NCBI GenBank assembly: GCA_017632155.1
Contig: JAGBRZ010000245.1
Coordinates: 1-12,322, forward strand
From: Clostridia bacterium
GTDB lineage: Bacteria > Bacillota_A > Clostridia > Oscillospirales > CAG-272
DNA length: 12,322 nucleotides
Direction: 5' to 3'
Made by a program: the position numbers and the translations under genes. The stretch's first letter is position 1; the number at the start of each line of letters is the position of its first letter. This document shows, piece by piece, positions 1-7,339 of the stretch. Below the pieces are notes generated by a model. It saw only the letters and a program-made list of their open reading frames with translations, did not search any database and was not told the origin of the DNA.

Positions 1-1412
1 AAAGAAGAGAGACGGTCAGCACCCATAAACTCATCTGCACGGTTGGCAAACACACTTGCCTCAAAGGTAAATCTTGAGTAAATATCACAAATGATTTGGC
101 ATGCATCCATAAGCTCGCTTTCAATCAGGGCAAGCTTTTCTTCCTTATCGACAGCTTCTTTGATTGCCGTTGACATTACGAGAACCTCGTTAAAGGTCGA
201 TGCCGTTTCGGCAACGGGCATAGAATAATCCTGATTCAAAATCGAGTTTTTGAATACTCAACTGTCATGGAAGGAGTGACCGAGCTCGTGTGCCAGCGTT
301 ACCACATCGCTGAAGGAGCCGTCAAAGTTTGTCAGCACGCGGCTCTGTTTTGCAGAGGGTACTCCACAGTCAAACGCTCCGCCAACCTTGCCTTCTCTGG
401 GGTAGAAATCGATCCAAGCATTATCAAATGCAGATTTAACCATTTCGTATAACTCGGCGTCGAATTTTTGGAAGATGTTCAAAAGGTAGTTTTTCGCATC
501 CTCTGTTGAGTATTCCTTGTCGTTCTTGCCCATGGGCGCAAAGAGATCGTACCAGGGGAGTGCACCCTCGTGACCGAGAGCCTTTGCCTTTGCCTTCAGA
601 TATTTTCTGAACACGGGCATATATTCTTCCATTGCCGACAGGAGCGCATCAAGCGTCTCCTTCTTCATTCTTGAGGTGTAGAGCGTTTTTGCAAGAGGAC
701 TTTCGTAGCCTCTCATCTCGCACTCGTTCAGTACCTGTAGCTTTATGCTATTGAGAGCGAATGCGACCGAGTCCTTGATCTTGTCGTAGCATGCAAGCTC
801 TGCCTCGTACGCCTTTTTTCTCGTTTCGGGGTCGGGCGAGTAGGCGAGATTGCGTGCTGAGGATAGGGGAATTTCCTTGCCGTCGAAGTTTACGGTAACC
901 GAGCTTGTCAAGCTGCTTTGCAAGTCACTCCAAGCGCCGGCTCCCGAAATATTCATTTTAGCAAACAGCTCCTCCTCTTTGTCAGAGAGCAGATGCTTGC
1001 TGTCACGCTGAATGTTGTTCAGCATATATTTGTATTCGTTTAGTGCAGGGTTTTGGGCAATGATAGCATCCATGTTGCTAATTTGTGCAATAGCCTGCGA
1101 GATTTTTGTCGACGGTGCTGCCGTTGCACTTAACAGACCCATAAGTCTGCCGAGTGCCGATGCCGCCTCGGAGTCCTTGGTGTTTGCCGAGTACTTGAGG
1201 TTTGCAAAAATGCCAAGCTTGCTTGCAAGAAGATTTAAGTTTTCGCTGATTGCAATATATTCGCCAACAAGCTTTTCCTCTTCAATGTTTGAAATGTCAC
1301 TCGAGAGAGCATTGAGTGCTTCAATTTCCTTTGTCAAAAGCTCGGTGTCCTCGCTGTATTTCGGGTCGTCAAAGCCCGAATAGAGAATATCCAAATTCCA
1401 TTCCTTGTTCAT
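1..1412 (-). CDS. pepF: Oligoendopeptidase F (M3 metallopeptidase), partial, with in-frame TGA
   Basis: Cytoplasmic zinc endopeptidase that degrades short peptides (family M3B). The start at 1412 (MNKEWNLDILYSGF) is 5 bases behind a GGAGGG ribosome binding site. The first 384 residues are typical of the family and reach the zinc motif HELGH (residues 375-379). At 258-260 there is a TGA stop. Reading on in the same frame gives VFKNSILNQDYSMPVAETAS, then STFNE and further on IYSRFTFEASVF, all hallmarks of the family, with no further stop up to the window edge. The expected third zinc ligand, the Glu of AETAS, lies after the TGA, so the 384-residue product should be inactive. The full family length is about 590 residues and the rest lies outside the window. 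Other genes here use TGA as a normal stop. A recent nonsense mutation, a sequence error or recoding (for example selenocysteine) are all possible. The family assignment is secure; the state of the gene is not. Confidence 0.9.
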
Positions 1413-1436
1413 AAGTCCCTCCGTTGGTTTTTTATT

Positions 1437-1465
1437 ATTATATCACAACCATGAGAAAAAGTAAA
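1437..1465 (-). promoter_or_regulatory. Promoter of pepF
   Basis: On the minus strand TTTACT (1460-1465) and TATAAT (1437-1442) are separated by 17 bases, with a TGA extension (TGn) directly before the -10 box. This places the transcription start about 18-25 bases before the ribosome binding site of pepF. The match is good at -10 and moderate at -35. Confidence 0.65.
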
Positions 1466-1573
1466 TAGATTTGCTAATAATCATAACACAATCTGCATAG
1501 CAGATACATTAAATACATTCCTAAAAAAGTGTAAGATATGGCATTTGAAGAGATGTGCAAGAAAAACAAAAAG

Positions 1574-1615
1574 AAAAACGGGGCAGTCCATCAAATTGGA
1601 CACATCCCCGTTTTT
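1574..1615. terminator. Bidirectional intrinsic terminator
   Basis: Inverted arms AAAAACGGGG (1574-1583) and CCCCGTTTTT (1606-1615) enclose an inner pairing GTCCA/TGGAC. On either strand a GC stem is followed by a T run, so it can stop transcription from both sides. It separates pepF from the region to its right. Confidence 0.7.
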
Positions 1616-1648
1616 GTGTTAAGTAGTAGAAAATGATAGAAAATAACA

Positions 1649-1703
1649 GGGGGGTGCAAATTGGCACTTGAGGGGGGTGCAAATTGCTTAAAAGGGGGTG
1701 CAA
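1649..1703. repeat. Three short direct repeats of GGGGGTGCAA
   Basis: GGGGGGTGCAAATTG occurs at 1649-1663 and 1672-1686, and a shorter copy GGGGGTGCAA at 1694-1703, with spacings of 23 and 21 bases (about two helical turns). The stretch has no convincing gene. The regular spacing would fit protein-binding sites or the end of a transposable element. Nothing in the window shows which. Confidence 0.6.
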
Positions 1704-1766
1704 CACCTAAAAAAGTGTTTTTTATAAAGTAATTCGCTTTGCATCGCTCCCCGTAGGGAAAACGAG

Positions 1767-1802
1767 AAAGCCGCTTACATCCATAACGGAGTAGGCGGCT
1801 TT
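1767..1802 (-). terminator. Terminator hairpin behind the DUF6809-like gene
   Basis: Arms AAAGCCGCTTAC and GTAGGCGGCTTT pair over 12 positions with one wobble, around a 12-base loop. The hairpin starts 10 bases after the stop codon of the 1813-2091 gene. The T run behind it on the minus strand is short and broken (CTCGTTTT), so efficiency is uncertain. Confidence 0.65.
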
Positions 1803-1812
1803 GCTGTTTGAT

Positions 1813-2091
1813 TTAAGTACTGTAATCTGGGGAGAGAACTTCGATGGCGATTCTCGCACCGAGCCGGAACGCATACACGAATATTTCGCGCTCGTTTATA
1901 TCCGTTAGCTCGGCGTAGCAATCGTCGAACTTTTCGAGAATCTCCTTTTGCTTGTCCGTAAGCGTTGCCTGCAGATTGTCGTGGTGGTCTGCGATGTACT
2001 TCATAAGCTGTTTGGCTTCAGGAGTCAATTCGCGGCATCCCCCATTCGGACAAACATTTCCGTACCACAATTCTTCAAGTATACTTCTCAT
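1813..2091 (-). CDS. DUF6809-like small protein
   Basis: A 92-residue protein starting MRSILEELWYGNVCPNG, a beginning I recognise from the DUF6809 family of small Firmicutes proteins. These are often found on integrative elements and have no known function. The C-terminal part (EREIFVYAFRLGARIAIEVL) fits the usual ending of that family. No signal peptide or membrane segment is visible. The start at 2091 is preferred over an upstream ATG at 2115 because a perfect AAGGAGGT lies at 2098-2105, inside the longer reading frame. It has its own terminator and a possible promoter, so it seems to be a single gene rather than the tail of the defence operon. It could be a passenger of a mobile element. 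The family call is from memory of the pattern. Confidence 0.8.
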   Translation of the reverse strand: MRSILEELWYGNVCPNGGCRELTPEAKQLMKYIADHHDNLQATLTDKQKEILEKFDDCYAELTDINEREIFVYAFRLGARIAIEVLSPDYST

Positions 2092-2115
2092 AAGCGCACC
2101 TCCTTGTAGCACCAT

Positions 2116-2144
2116 ACATTACCACAAGTCGGGGCATAAGTCCA
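2116..2144 (-). promoter_or_regulatory. Possible promoter of the DUF6809-like gene
   Basis: TGGACT (2139-2144) and TAATGT (2116-2121), spaced 17 bases, with TGG directly before the -10 box. Both boxes deviate from consensus. The short distance to the ribosome binding site is still possible. Weak evidence. Confidence 0.35.
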
Positions 2145-2189
2145 GATAACTTTTTGTGAACGAAAGTGTGGCCCAAGGGCACAATGATA

Positions 2190-3179
2190 TTAAGCCATTA
2201 CTGGTTGAGCGATGGTTTTTACATCCGTATCGTATTCTGTATCGGTAATATCAGACCGTGTATATCGCTCGTCCAATAGGTCTATCAATCTTTCGACCTC
2301 GGCATATGTTTTTATAACTATTTTATTTGTCGTTTCATCAATGCAGAACTTGTCCTTCCACCGTTCTACTGTTTGAATTTTGTGTAACAGTTCGTTTGCA
2401 TCTAATGATAACACCTTTGATGCTGCAATGCGCATCATTTTCTTTGCATATTTGGGCTTTCCTCTGCTGATATATTCAGTGAGCTTGTCCGTATTACTCA
2501 ACAAATTTGTTGAGGCAATACTGGTAATAGTTTGTTGCGCAGCTTGATAAATATATGTTTGGAATCCAAAATTGTTTTGCAAAAGAGAAGTGTTGGCTGT
2601 TATCAAAGAATCATTGATTATTAATATATCAATTTTTCTAGCTATTGTTAGAAGACTTTCACTTTGTTCTTCAAATACAGTTTGATTCTCAAAGCCGTTA
2701 AGTCGTGCCATTATGTTATTCTTTTTTCGGTTAGGAACCATTATGCTCCATAAATGCTGATAACACCAAATTATCTGTTCTCCTTTTCGCAATTTGAAGG
2801 CAAGACCGGCGGAATTGCTTAGATCATCTTCTGAAAAAGGGGATATCGCATCTGTATTGTTTAAAAACGAAAATGGCACAAAATCGCCGCTTTGCGGTAT
2901 TATCAAAAATTTATGCTGATCGTCAGCCAAGCTTGTACCGTCAACATATTCTGCTTCTTCGGAAATGTAGTTATCGTTTATAACTGAGAAAAGCATATTT
3001 TTCAAGACAGTGCGAAGGGTATCACCCTCGTTGTTTGTTTTCTCCGACAATGATATTCTTTTGAGCATTGGTGCATTTTTCATAACAACAAACACATCCA
3101 ATCCACATTGATTACTATTTGAGTGAAAATCAGTTAAAAGTGCCTTTATGGTTGTTTGGGTTAATGCGTTCTCGGACAT
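2190..3179 (-). CDS. kwaB: Kiwa defence protein KwaB (DUF4868 family)
   Basis: A 329-residue soluble protein, close to the usual KwaB length of about 315. The basis for the call is a central region typical of DUF4868 (FKLRKGEQIIWCYQHLW, then a hydrophobic IDILIINDSLI strand followed by an aromatic FGFQTYIYQAA segment). The helical C-terminus with LLDERYTRSDITDTEY also fits. The strongest support is the four-helix membrane protein directly upstream, as in the two-gene Kiwa system. In Kiwa, KwaA is the membrane component and KwaB the cytoplasmic partner that acts against phage DNA processes. The start at 3179 has GGAGGG 7 bases upstream and lies 18 bases after the kwaA stop, so the two are co-transcribed. 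It is the last gene of the six-gene operon. A weak hairpin at 2168-2182 is the only terminator candidate behind it. The family call is by recognition, not by a profile search. Confidence 0.75.
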   Translation of the reverse strand: MSENALTQTTIKALLTDFHSNSNQCGLDVFVVMKNAPMLKRISLSEKTNNEGDTLRTVLKNMLFSVINDNYISEEAEYVDGTSLADDQHKFLIIPQSGDFVPFSFLNNTDAISPFSEDDLSNSAGLAFKLRKGEQIIWCYQHLWSIMVPNRKKNNIMARLNGFENQTVFEEQSESLLTIARKIDILIINDSLITANTSLLQNNFGFQTYIYQAAQQTITSIASTNLLSNTDKLTEYISRGKPKYAKKMMRIAASKVLSLDANELLHKIQTVERWKDKFCIDETTNKIVIKTYAEVERLIDLLDERYTRSDITDTEYDTDVKTIAQPVMA

Positions 3180-3197
3180 TTTGATCCCTCCGTTCTT

Positions 3198-3842
3198 TTA
3201 GTCATTATAAATTAGAAAAACACCATCAGTTATATATTTTCGTCTAATAGTTGCCTCTTCCGAAATACCTTTACCGTATGTTATGGCAACATACTCTTTA
3301 TTTGCGTCTTCAATATCATCTGCAGGATTAACAAATTTAAAAGTATATGTTTTATATTGAAGCAACGAAAGTATGGGGTTGTTATAAAAATTTTTGGAAT
3401 GAATTAAAAGCATAACTATCATGAAGAGAAGAGCAATAAAAACAAGAAAACTTCTCCAATTATTGATGTCATCCATTAGTAGGGGTAGAATATATGTCAC
3501 TAAGAATATTGCACCGCCGTCGGTCTCTTTTTCTGCAACTATGATTTGCTCGCCTGCGGCTGTGAATCCATTGTTTTGTATGCCTCTAAATCCACACGCG
3601 ATAAAAATCGTTACAATTAGCCAAGCTATACTTATAGAAAAAACAATCATCTCCCAGAAAGACGGATGTTGAATTGTAGAAGCAATAGTTTCCCAAAAGT
3701 TATTCTTTATTTTATCAAAAAACTTGCAAATAAGATTGCAGTATGCGCAGATATGCGAATACTTGATGGCTAACAACAGAAACAGCGGTGCGAATGATTG
3801 AATGATCAAACTACGCTTGACTTTTAAATTTTCGTGCTTCAT
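3198..3842 (-). CDS. kwaA: Kiwa defence membrane protein KwaA
   Basis: A 214-residue protein with four hydrophobic segments at about 11-28, 63-84, 109-123 and 131-148, followed by a soluble tail with NPILSLLQYKTYTF. This layout, and the position directly before a DUF4868-like gene, fit KwaA, the membrane component of Kiwa. An upstream TTG at 3884 would extend the protein by 14 residues, but ATG at 3842 is preferred because GAGGA lies 7 bases before it. With this start the gene begins 28 bases after the DUF262/HNH gene and does not overlap it. The region GFTAAGEQIIVAEKETDGGAIF between helices 2 and 3 looks like a soluble loop. The hydrophobic pattern is plain in the sequence; the name rests mainly on the pair. 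Confidence 0.72.
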   Translation of the reverse strand: MKHENLKVKRSLIIQSFAPLFLLLAIKYSHICAYCNLICKFFDKIKNNFWETIASTIQHPSFWEMIVFSISIAWLIVTIFIACGFRGIQNNGFTAAGEQIIVAEKETDGGAIFLVTYILPLLMDDINNWRSFLVFIALLFMIVMLLIHSKNFYNNPILSLLQYKTYTFKFVNPADDIEDANKEYVAITYGKGISEEATIRRKYITDGVFLIYND

Positions 3843-3870
3843 TTTTTGTTCCTCGAAATAAGATTTCTTG

Positions 3871-6078
3871 TTATGTGCGCACAAGACGCTTTTTTACCCA
3901 CGGCACAAGACGTTTACGGTCGTGTTCAAACCATTGGCTACAAACATAAAGTGCTTGTCCGTTGTAATGAATGGGTGTAGTCCAGTAGCGTTTTTGTCCT
4001 ACATCGTCTGTAACCTCGTCTTCAGAATAAACAAACAACGGGAATGCACAGCCTAGGTGCTCCATACTGTAGTCTTTGCTCTTCAAATGCTCAAAATCAT
4101 CGTCCGTCAGCAACCCCTGGGTTACAAGATATTCAATAGATTTTTTTGCAACTATTCCAATTTTTTCAAGTCTAAAGAAATCATCGGTGAAAGTTTCAAG
4201 CGAAACAGCCGCCTCCGCTACCGGAGTAATTGCCGTTGTATCATCAGCCGAGAAACCAAGTGCTGTCAAGAATTTTTGTTTGATGGTAATGCATCTAGCT
4301 TGTAAGTATTCAAAATACTCTTCTCGCAATGTTGCAAAATCTCCTGCTTGATATGGGAGATCCATCCACTCCAGCATCGTCACCTCGGTGAAGCTGTACT
4401 TTTCTTCTATGTATTGGAGCGTGCATTTTGCCTTTGCCAAATATCCGGTATCTTGATAGAAGTTGAGATCTTGCTTTGTACGGTTGATTCCTTCAGGTAA
4501 ATAGCATATGTTTGCAATGTGAGAAATAGGCAAACCAGTACCCTTACATTTTTTAATCAAGCCCTTCATTTGGCTCTTGGTAGCAATGTGCTCTACATCA
4601 AAGGCATCCAATGATAACTGATCCATAGCCGTGAACAACGATAGATATATGGTATTGAGGATAACATAGTCCTTTTCATTGGGGTTATGAACATTCTTGG
4701 CTTCCTCGATGTTGTTGCAGTATTCAACGTAGTTATCAAACGCCGTGGAGAACATTCCCCTGGTGAGAGGAGAAAGATATCTCTTGTCACCGTTGGCAGA
4801 GTGGATTTTCGTAGTGCCGCCTTCAGCCCAGTGCTTTGAGAGAATATCATATACGTAATATTTCCAAAAGTTATCTTTCAGCGTGACGGCACTATTTTTC
4901 CAAGAATCCTTCTCCTCCAGGTCGGCATCAAACATTTCTCGGAAGGTAAAGGAGATCATTGATAAAATTTGGAACTGCGAATGCATAATTTTAATCGTGT
5001 GTCTCGTGTTACCTTTGAATCTAATGATGGGAGCGATAGCACTGTCCACAAACTCAATGGCTTTAATAAGGCAACTTTCAAGAACATCAATTTTGTCTTT
5101 ATACAGCAGAACCGAACTATAAACATCCTTTACCCGGTTATGGCTTGAATTAAAGCAGGCGTTCAGCAACAAGAAAGCAACGGGGTTTGTCTCATCCGCA
5201 GATAGATTCGTTTGGAAAGCAAGTATTGGGTATTTTGTTGTAATATATTTTGACAATCCGAACACATACTCAAACGCACTCAAATTCTTGCTCTTTCGGA
5301 TGGCGTCTCTATCGTAACCGTGAACCTCGTATCCGTCATCGTTTAAGCAATCATATTTTTTGAGTACATAATCTACGATTGCATCATTAGAGACGTGGAA
5401 CTTTTGCGAGGGCCATGAAGCCGCATAAATTTCGTAATCCGTCAGAGGAGTACCCTGTGAATTCATCAATGTGAAGATGTCTGCAAGAGTTTCTTCCTCG
5501 CCGGAATATACGATAGCCGGGATTTGAGAACGGCTCAAATCGTTATATTCATCTTTAATACTCTGGAATACCGGTTTCACAAGAGCGGTAAACTGCTTCA
5601 GTTTTGCTCCTACAATAGGATATTTATCCGCAAGTTCAGTAAACAGCTCGGCGATTTCAAAGGTATCAAAAGAAGCAAGTTGATGCACATATTCCATTAT
5701 AATGGCATCAATATCGGCGTATTCCTCGGCAGGGGCTTCGGTAAGTGCATAGATTGAGGATAGCACGTCCGCAGGGATTTGCTCAATCTTAAAGAAGTGC
5801 GTGGGGTTGGACAAATACTTCTTTATCGCCGTGCCTCGCTGCAATCCATCAATAAGCGTATAAATCTGCTGATCGTTTTTCGTGGTTTTATAAAACAGCA
5901 ACGTGCCTATAGGGTAACTCTTCTTCAAAGATTCGATAAAAGACTCTTGCTGCTTGGAAGACCACCGCTTTCCGCGCTGAAACATAGGGATAACAATCTT
6001 CTTATCCCCATTGTAACCCTTTGATAATGATTGATATATTTCTTTTAGTGTCCATAATTCAGGAATGCATTTTGACAT
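3871..6078 (-). CDS. DUF262/HNH protein, GmrSD-like type IV restriction candidate
   Basis: A 735-residue protein. The N-terminal DUF262 domain shows IPMFQRGKRW (30-39) and DGLQRG (77-82), the ParB-like nucleotide-binding signature of the GmrS half of GmrSD. NSQGTPLTDYEIYAA (207-220) also belongs to it. Residues 490-540 show DVEHIATKS, then NICYLP and NRTK, matching the HNH nuclease fold of DUF1524 (GmrD half), with His497 as likely catalytic residue. A further C-terminal domain (about 620-735) with RYWTTPIHYNGQALYVCSQW is not part of basic GmrSD; I think it is a winged-helix-like or substrate domain. Known relatives are NTP-dependent nucleases that cut DNA with modified cytosines, such as glucosylated hydroxymethylcytosine. 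ATG at 6078 is chosen over 6084 because GGAG lies 8 bases before it. It starts 22 bases after the endonuclease gene and belongs to the same operon. Confidence 0.82.
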   Translation of the reverse strand: MSKCIPELWTLKEIYQSLSKGYNGDKKIVIPMFQRGKRWSSKQQESFIESLKKSYPIGTLLFYKTTKNDQQIYTLIDGLQRGTAIKKYLSNPTHFFKIEQIPADVLSSIYALTEAPAEEYADIDAIIMEYVHQLASFDTFEIAELFTELADKYPIVGAKLKQFTALVKPVFQSIKDEYNDLSRSQIPAIVYSGEEETLADIFTLMNSQGTPLTDYEIYAASWPSQKFHVSNDAIVDYVLKKYDCLNDDGYEVHGYDRDAIRKSKNLSAFEYVFGLSKYITTKYPILAFQTNLSADETNPVAFLLLNACFNSSHNRVKDVYSSVLLYKDKIDVLESCLIKAIEFVDSAIAPIIRFKGNTRHTIKIMHSQFQILSMISFTFREMFDADLEEKDSWKNSAVTLKDNFWKYYVYDILSKHWAEGGTTKIHSANGDKRYLSPLTRGMFSTAFDNYVEYCNNIEEAKNVHNPNEKDYVILNTIYLSLFTAMDQLSLDAFDVEHIATKSQMKGLIKKCKGTGLPISHIANICYLPEGINRTKQDLNFYQDTGYLAKAKCTLQYIEEKYSFTEVTMLEWMDLPYQAGDFATLREEYFEYLQARCITIKQKFLTALGFSADDTTAITPVAEAAVSLETFTDDFFRLEKIGIVAKKSIEYLVTQGLLTDDDFEHLKSKDYSMEHLGCAFPLFVYSEDEVTDDVGQKRYWTTPIHYNGQALYVCSQWFEHDRKRLVPWVKKRLVRT

Positions 6079-6100
6079 GACCATATCTCCATTCTTTCAA

Positions 6101-7336
6101 TCAAAGTTCGGGCAATGAACAAACTTCAGTAATTTTTCGCCATTGAATATTATATTTTTTATCCATAAGCCCAAGTGATTGCCATAAGATTTTTTCGTAT
6201 TTCAGAAAACCTGTTTTCGATGCATCGCCTGCAACTCTATTGGGGTTTCTTTTGATATATCCTTTGAGCTCATAGTCTGTTTCCATAATTGCAAGAACTT
6301 CATCGATATCTTTATCGGGATGCTTTTTGGAAGTGGAGTCAATGTCAAGCAACAAATCCAAATGGTGACCAACAGTGAGAACTTCTCTGGTAAAATAATC
6401 AGCAAACACCTTACTGGTGGGACCGTTTGAAAGACCTATATGATACAGCTTAAAGCCAGAATCGGTTAAACTACCTTCAGAGTCAATCACCTGTATATGT
6501 TTCAAAAAAGTGACATAATTCTTTTTGATAGAGTTGTAATAGTTGTCACCAACAAAGGTGGTGTCAATATCTTGGGAAATAATTGCTGCCCAGTGCTCCT
6601 GTGGTATTTTTTTACGCATAGCCGCCACTTTCTTTTCCAAGAAAGTAAGGGGCTTTCCAGTTTGAAGTGTACCGATTACATTGCCTGCGATATCCTTTAC
6701 AGGCGCTGTACGGAAATCTGTCAAAATGCTTATTGGAATAATCTTTTCTTTCCAGCACGCGGCAAAAGCATCCCCTTCCACAATGCCCACTTTTTTTAAA
6801 TAGTAATAGTGTAAAAGTAGATGAAACATTGCAATCGGCAGGTCTTGATGCTTTGCCCAAAATCGATCAGCTGTCGGCTTGTGAGCATAATCTGTATCGG
6901 TTGAAAGAGTGGTAACATTATGGGCTAAAGTTAAATTGTTGGGGTTGTTATTATCATAGACAATAAGACCAACAGGGATTTTATCTCCGATTTGTGCGTT
7001 GTACAAATCTGTAAGGAAATTTCCCATATTAAAGCCATCAATTATTTGAGGCGAAATGAGGTATGCCAAGTCACAACTTTTGAGATACGCGATGCTTTGT
7101 CCAACACCAGTAAGCATACCTCTTTTAGTTTCTGTTGCAGGTTTGAACTCAAAAGAAGCAAGCTTTTTGTTTGTCGGATCATAAAAAGCGGCATCAGGAG
7201 ATGGAAAATCTGCACTTGTGCCAACTCTATAGAAATCAGCTCCCCAGCTTCCGTTATACTGCCATGTGGCAGTTTTAAAGTTTTGTAAAATCGCATCGGT
7301 TGTTGCTTTAGCAAGAACATGATGATTTAATGCCAC
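6101..7336 (-). CDS. Type II restriction endonuclease, PD-(D/E)XK fold
   Basis: A 411-residue protein I cannot place in a named enzyme family. Near the N-terminus it shows a clear nuclease core: PD at 47-48 in SADFPSPDAAF, then E63 and K65 in SFEFK, followed by GVGQSIAYL (77-85), a helix common behind this core. D48, E63 and K65 are the likely metal-binding and catalytic residues. The position directly behind a double cytosine methyltransferase makes it the partner that cuts the site which that enzyme protects. Translation starts with GTG at 7336, only 3 bases after the methyltransferase stop. Its ribosome binding site (GAGGAGGAA) is made by the last codons of the methyltransferase, so the two are translationally linked. 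The recognition site cannot be read from the sequence. The C-terminal two thirds, probably target recognition, show no motif I know. Confidence 0.78.
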   Translation of the reverse strand: MALNHHVLAKATTDAILQNFKTATWQYNGSWGADFYRVGTSADFPSPDAAFYDPTNKKLASFEFKPATETKRGMLTGVGQSIAYLKSCDLAYLISPQIIDGFNMGNFLTDLYNAQIGDKIPVGLIVYDNNNPNNLTLAHNVTTLSTDTDYAHKPTADRFWAKHQDLPIAMFHLLLHYYYLKKVGIVEGDAFAACWKEKIIPISILTDFRTAPVKDIAGNVIGTLQTGKPLTFLEKKVAAMRKKIPQEHWAAIISQDIDTTFVGDNYYNSIKKNYVTFLKHIQVIDSEGSLTDSGFKLYHIGLSNGPTSKVFADYFTREVLTVGHHLDLLLDIDSTSKKHPDKDIDEVLAIMETDYELKGYIKRNPNRVAGDASKTGFLKYEKILWQSLGLMDKKYNIQWRKITEVCSLPEL

Positions 7337-7339
7337 GGT

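Noticed and set aside
234..260. Firm call of pepF as a selenoprotein
   Set aside because: The hairpin does not meet the usual bacterial SECIS distance and loop rules, and no selenocysteine genes are in the window. Kept only as one possible explanation.
1649..1703. CRISPR array
   Set aside because: The repeats are only 10-15 bases, the spacers about 8-11 bases, there are only three copies, and no cas gene is nearby.
1521..1706. 61-residue reading frame on the minus strand
   Set aside because: It runs through the terminator and the GC-rich repeats (LHP/CTP repeats in translation), has no ribosome binding site and no recognisable domain.
3843..3884. Longer kwaA starting with TTG at 3884
   Set aside because: The ATG at 3842 has a well-placed GAGGA and the extra 14 residues overlap the preceding gene.
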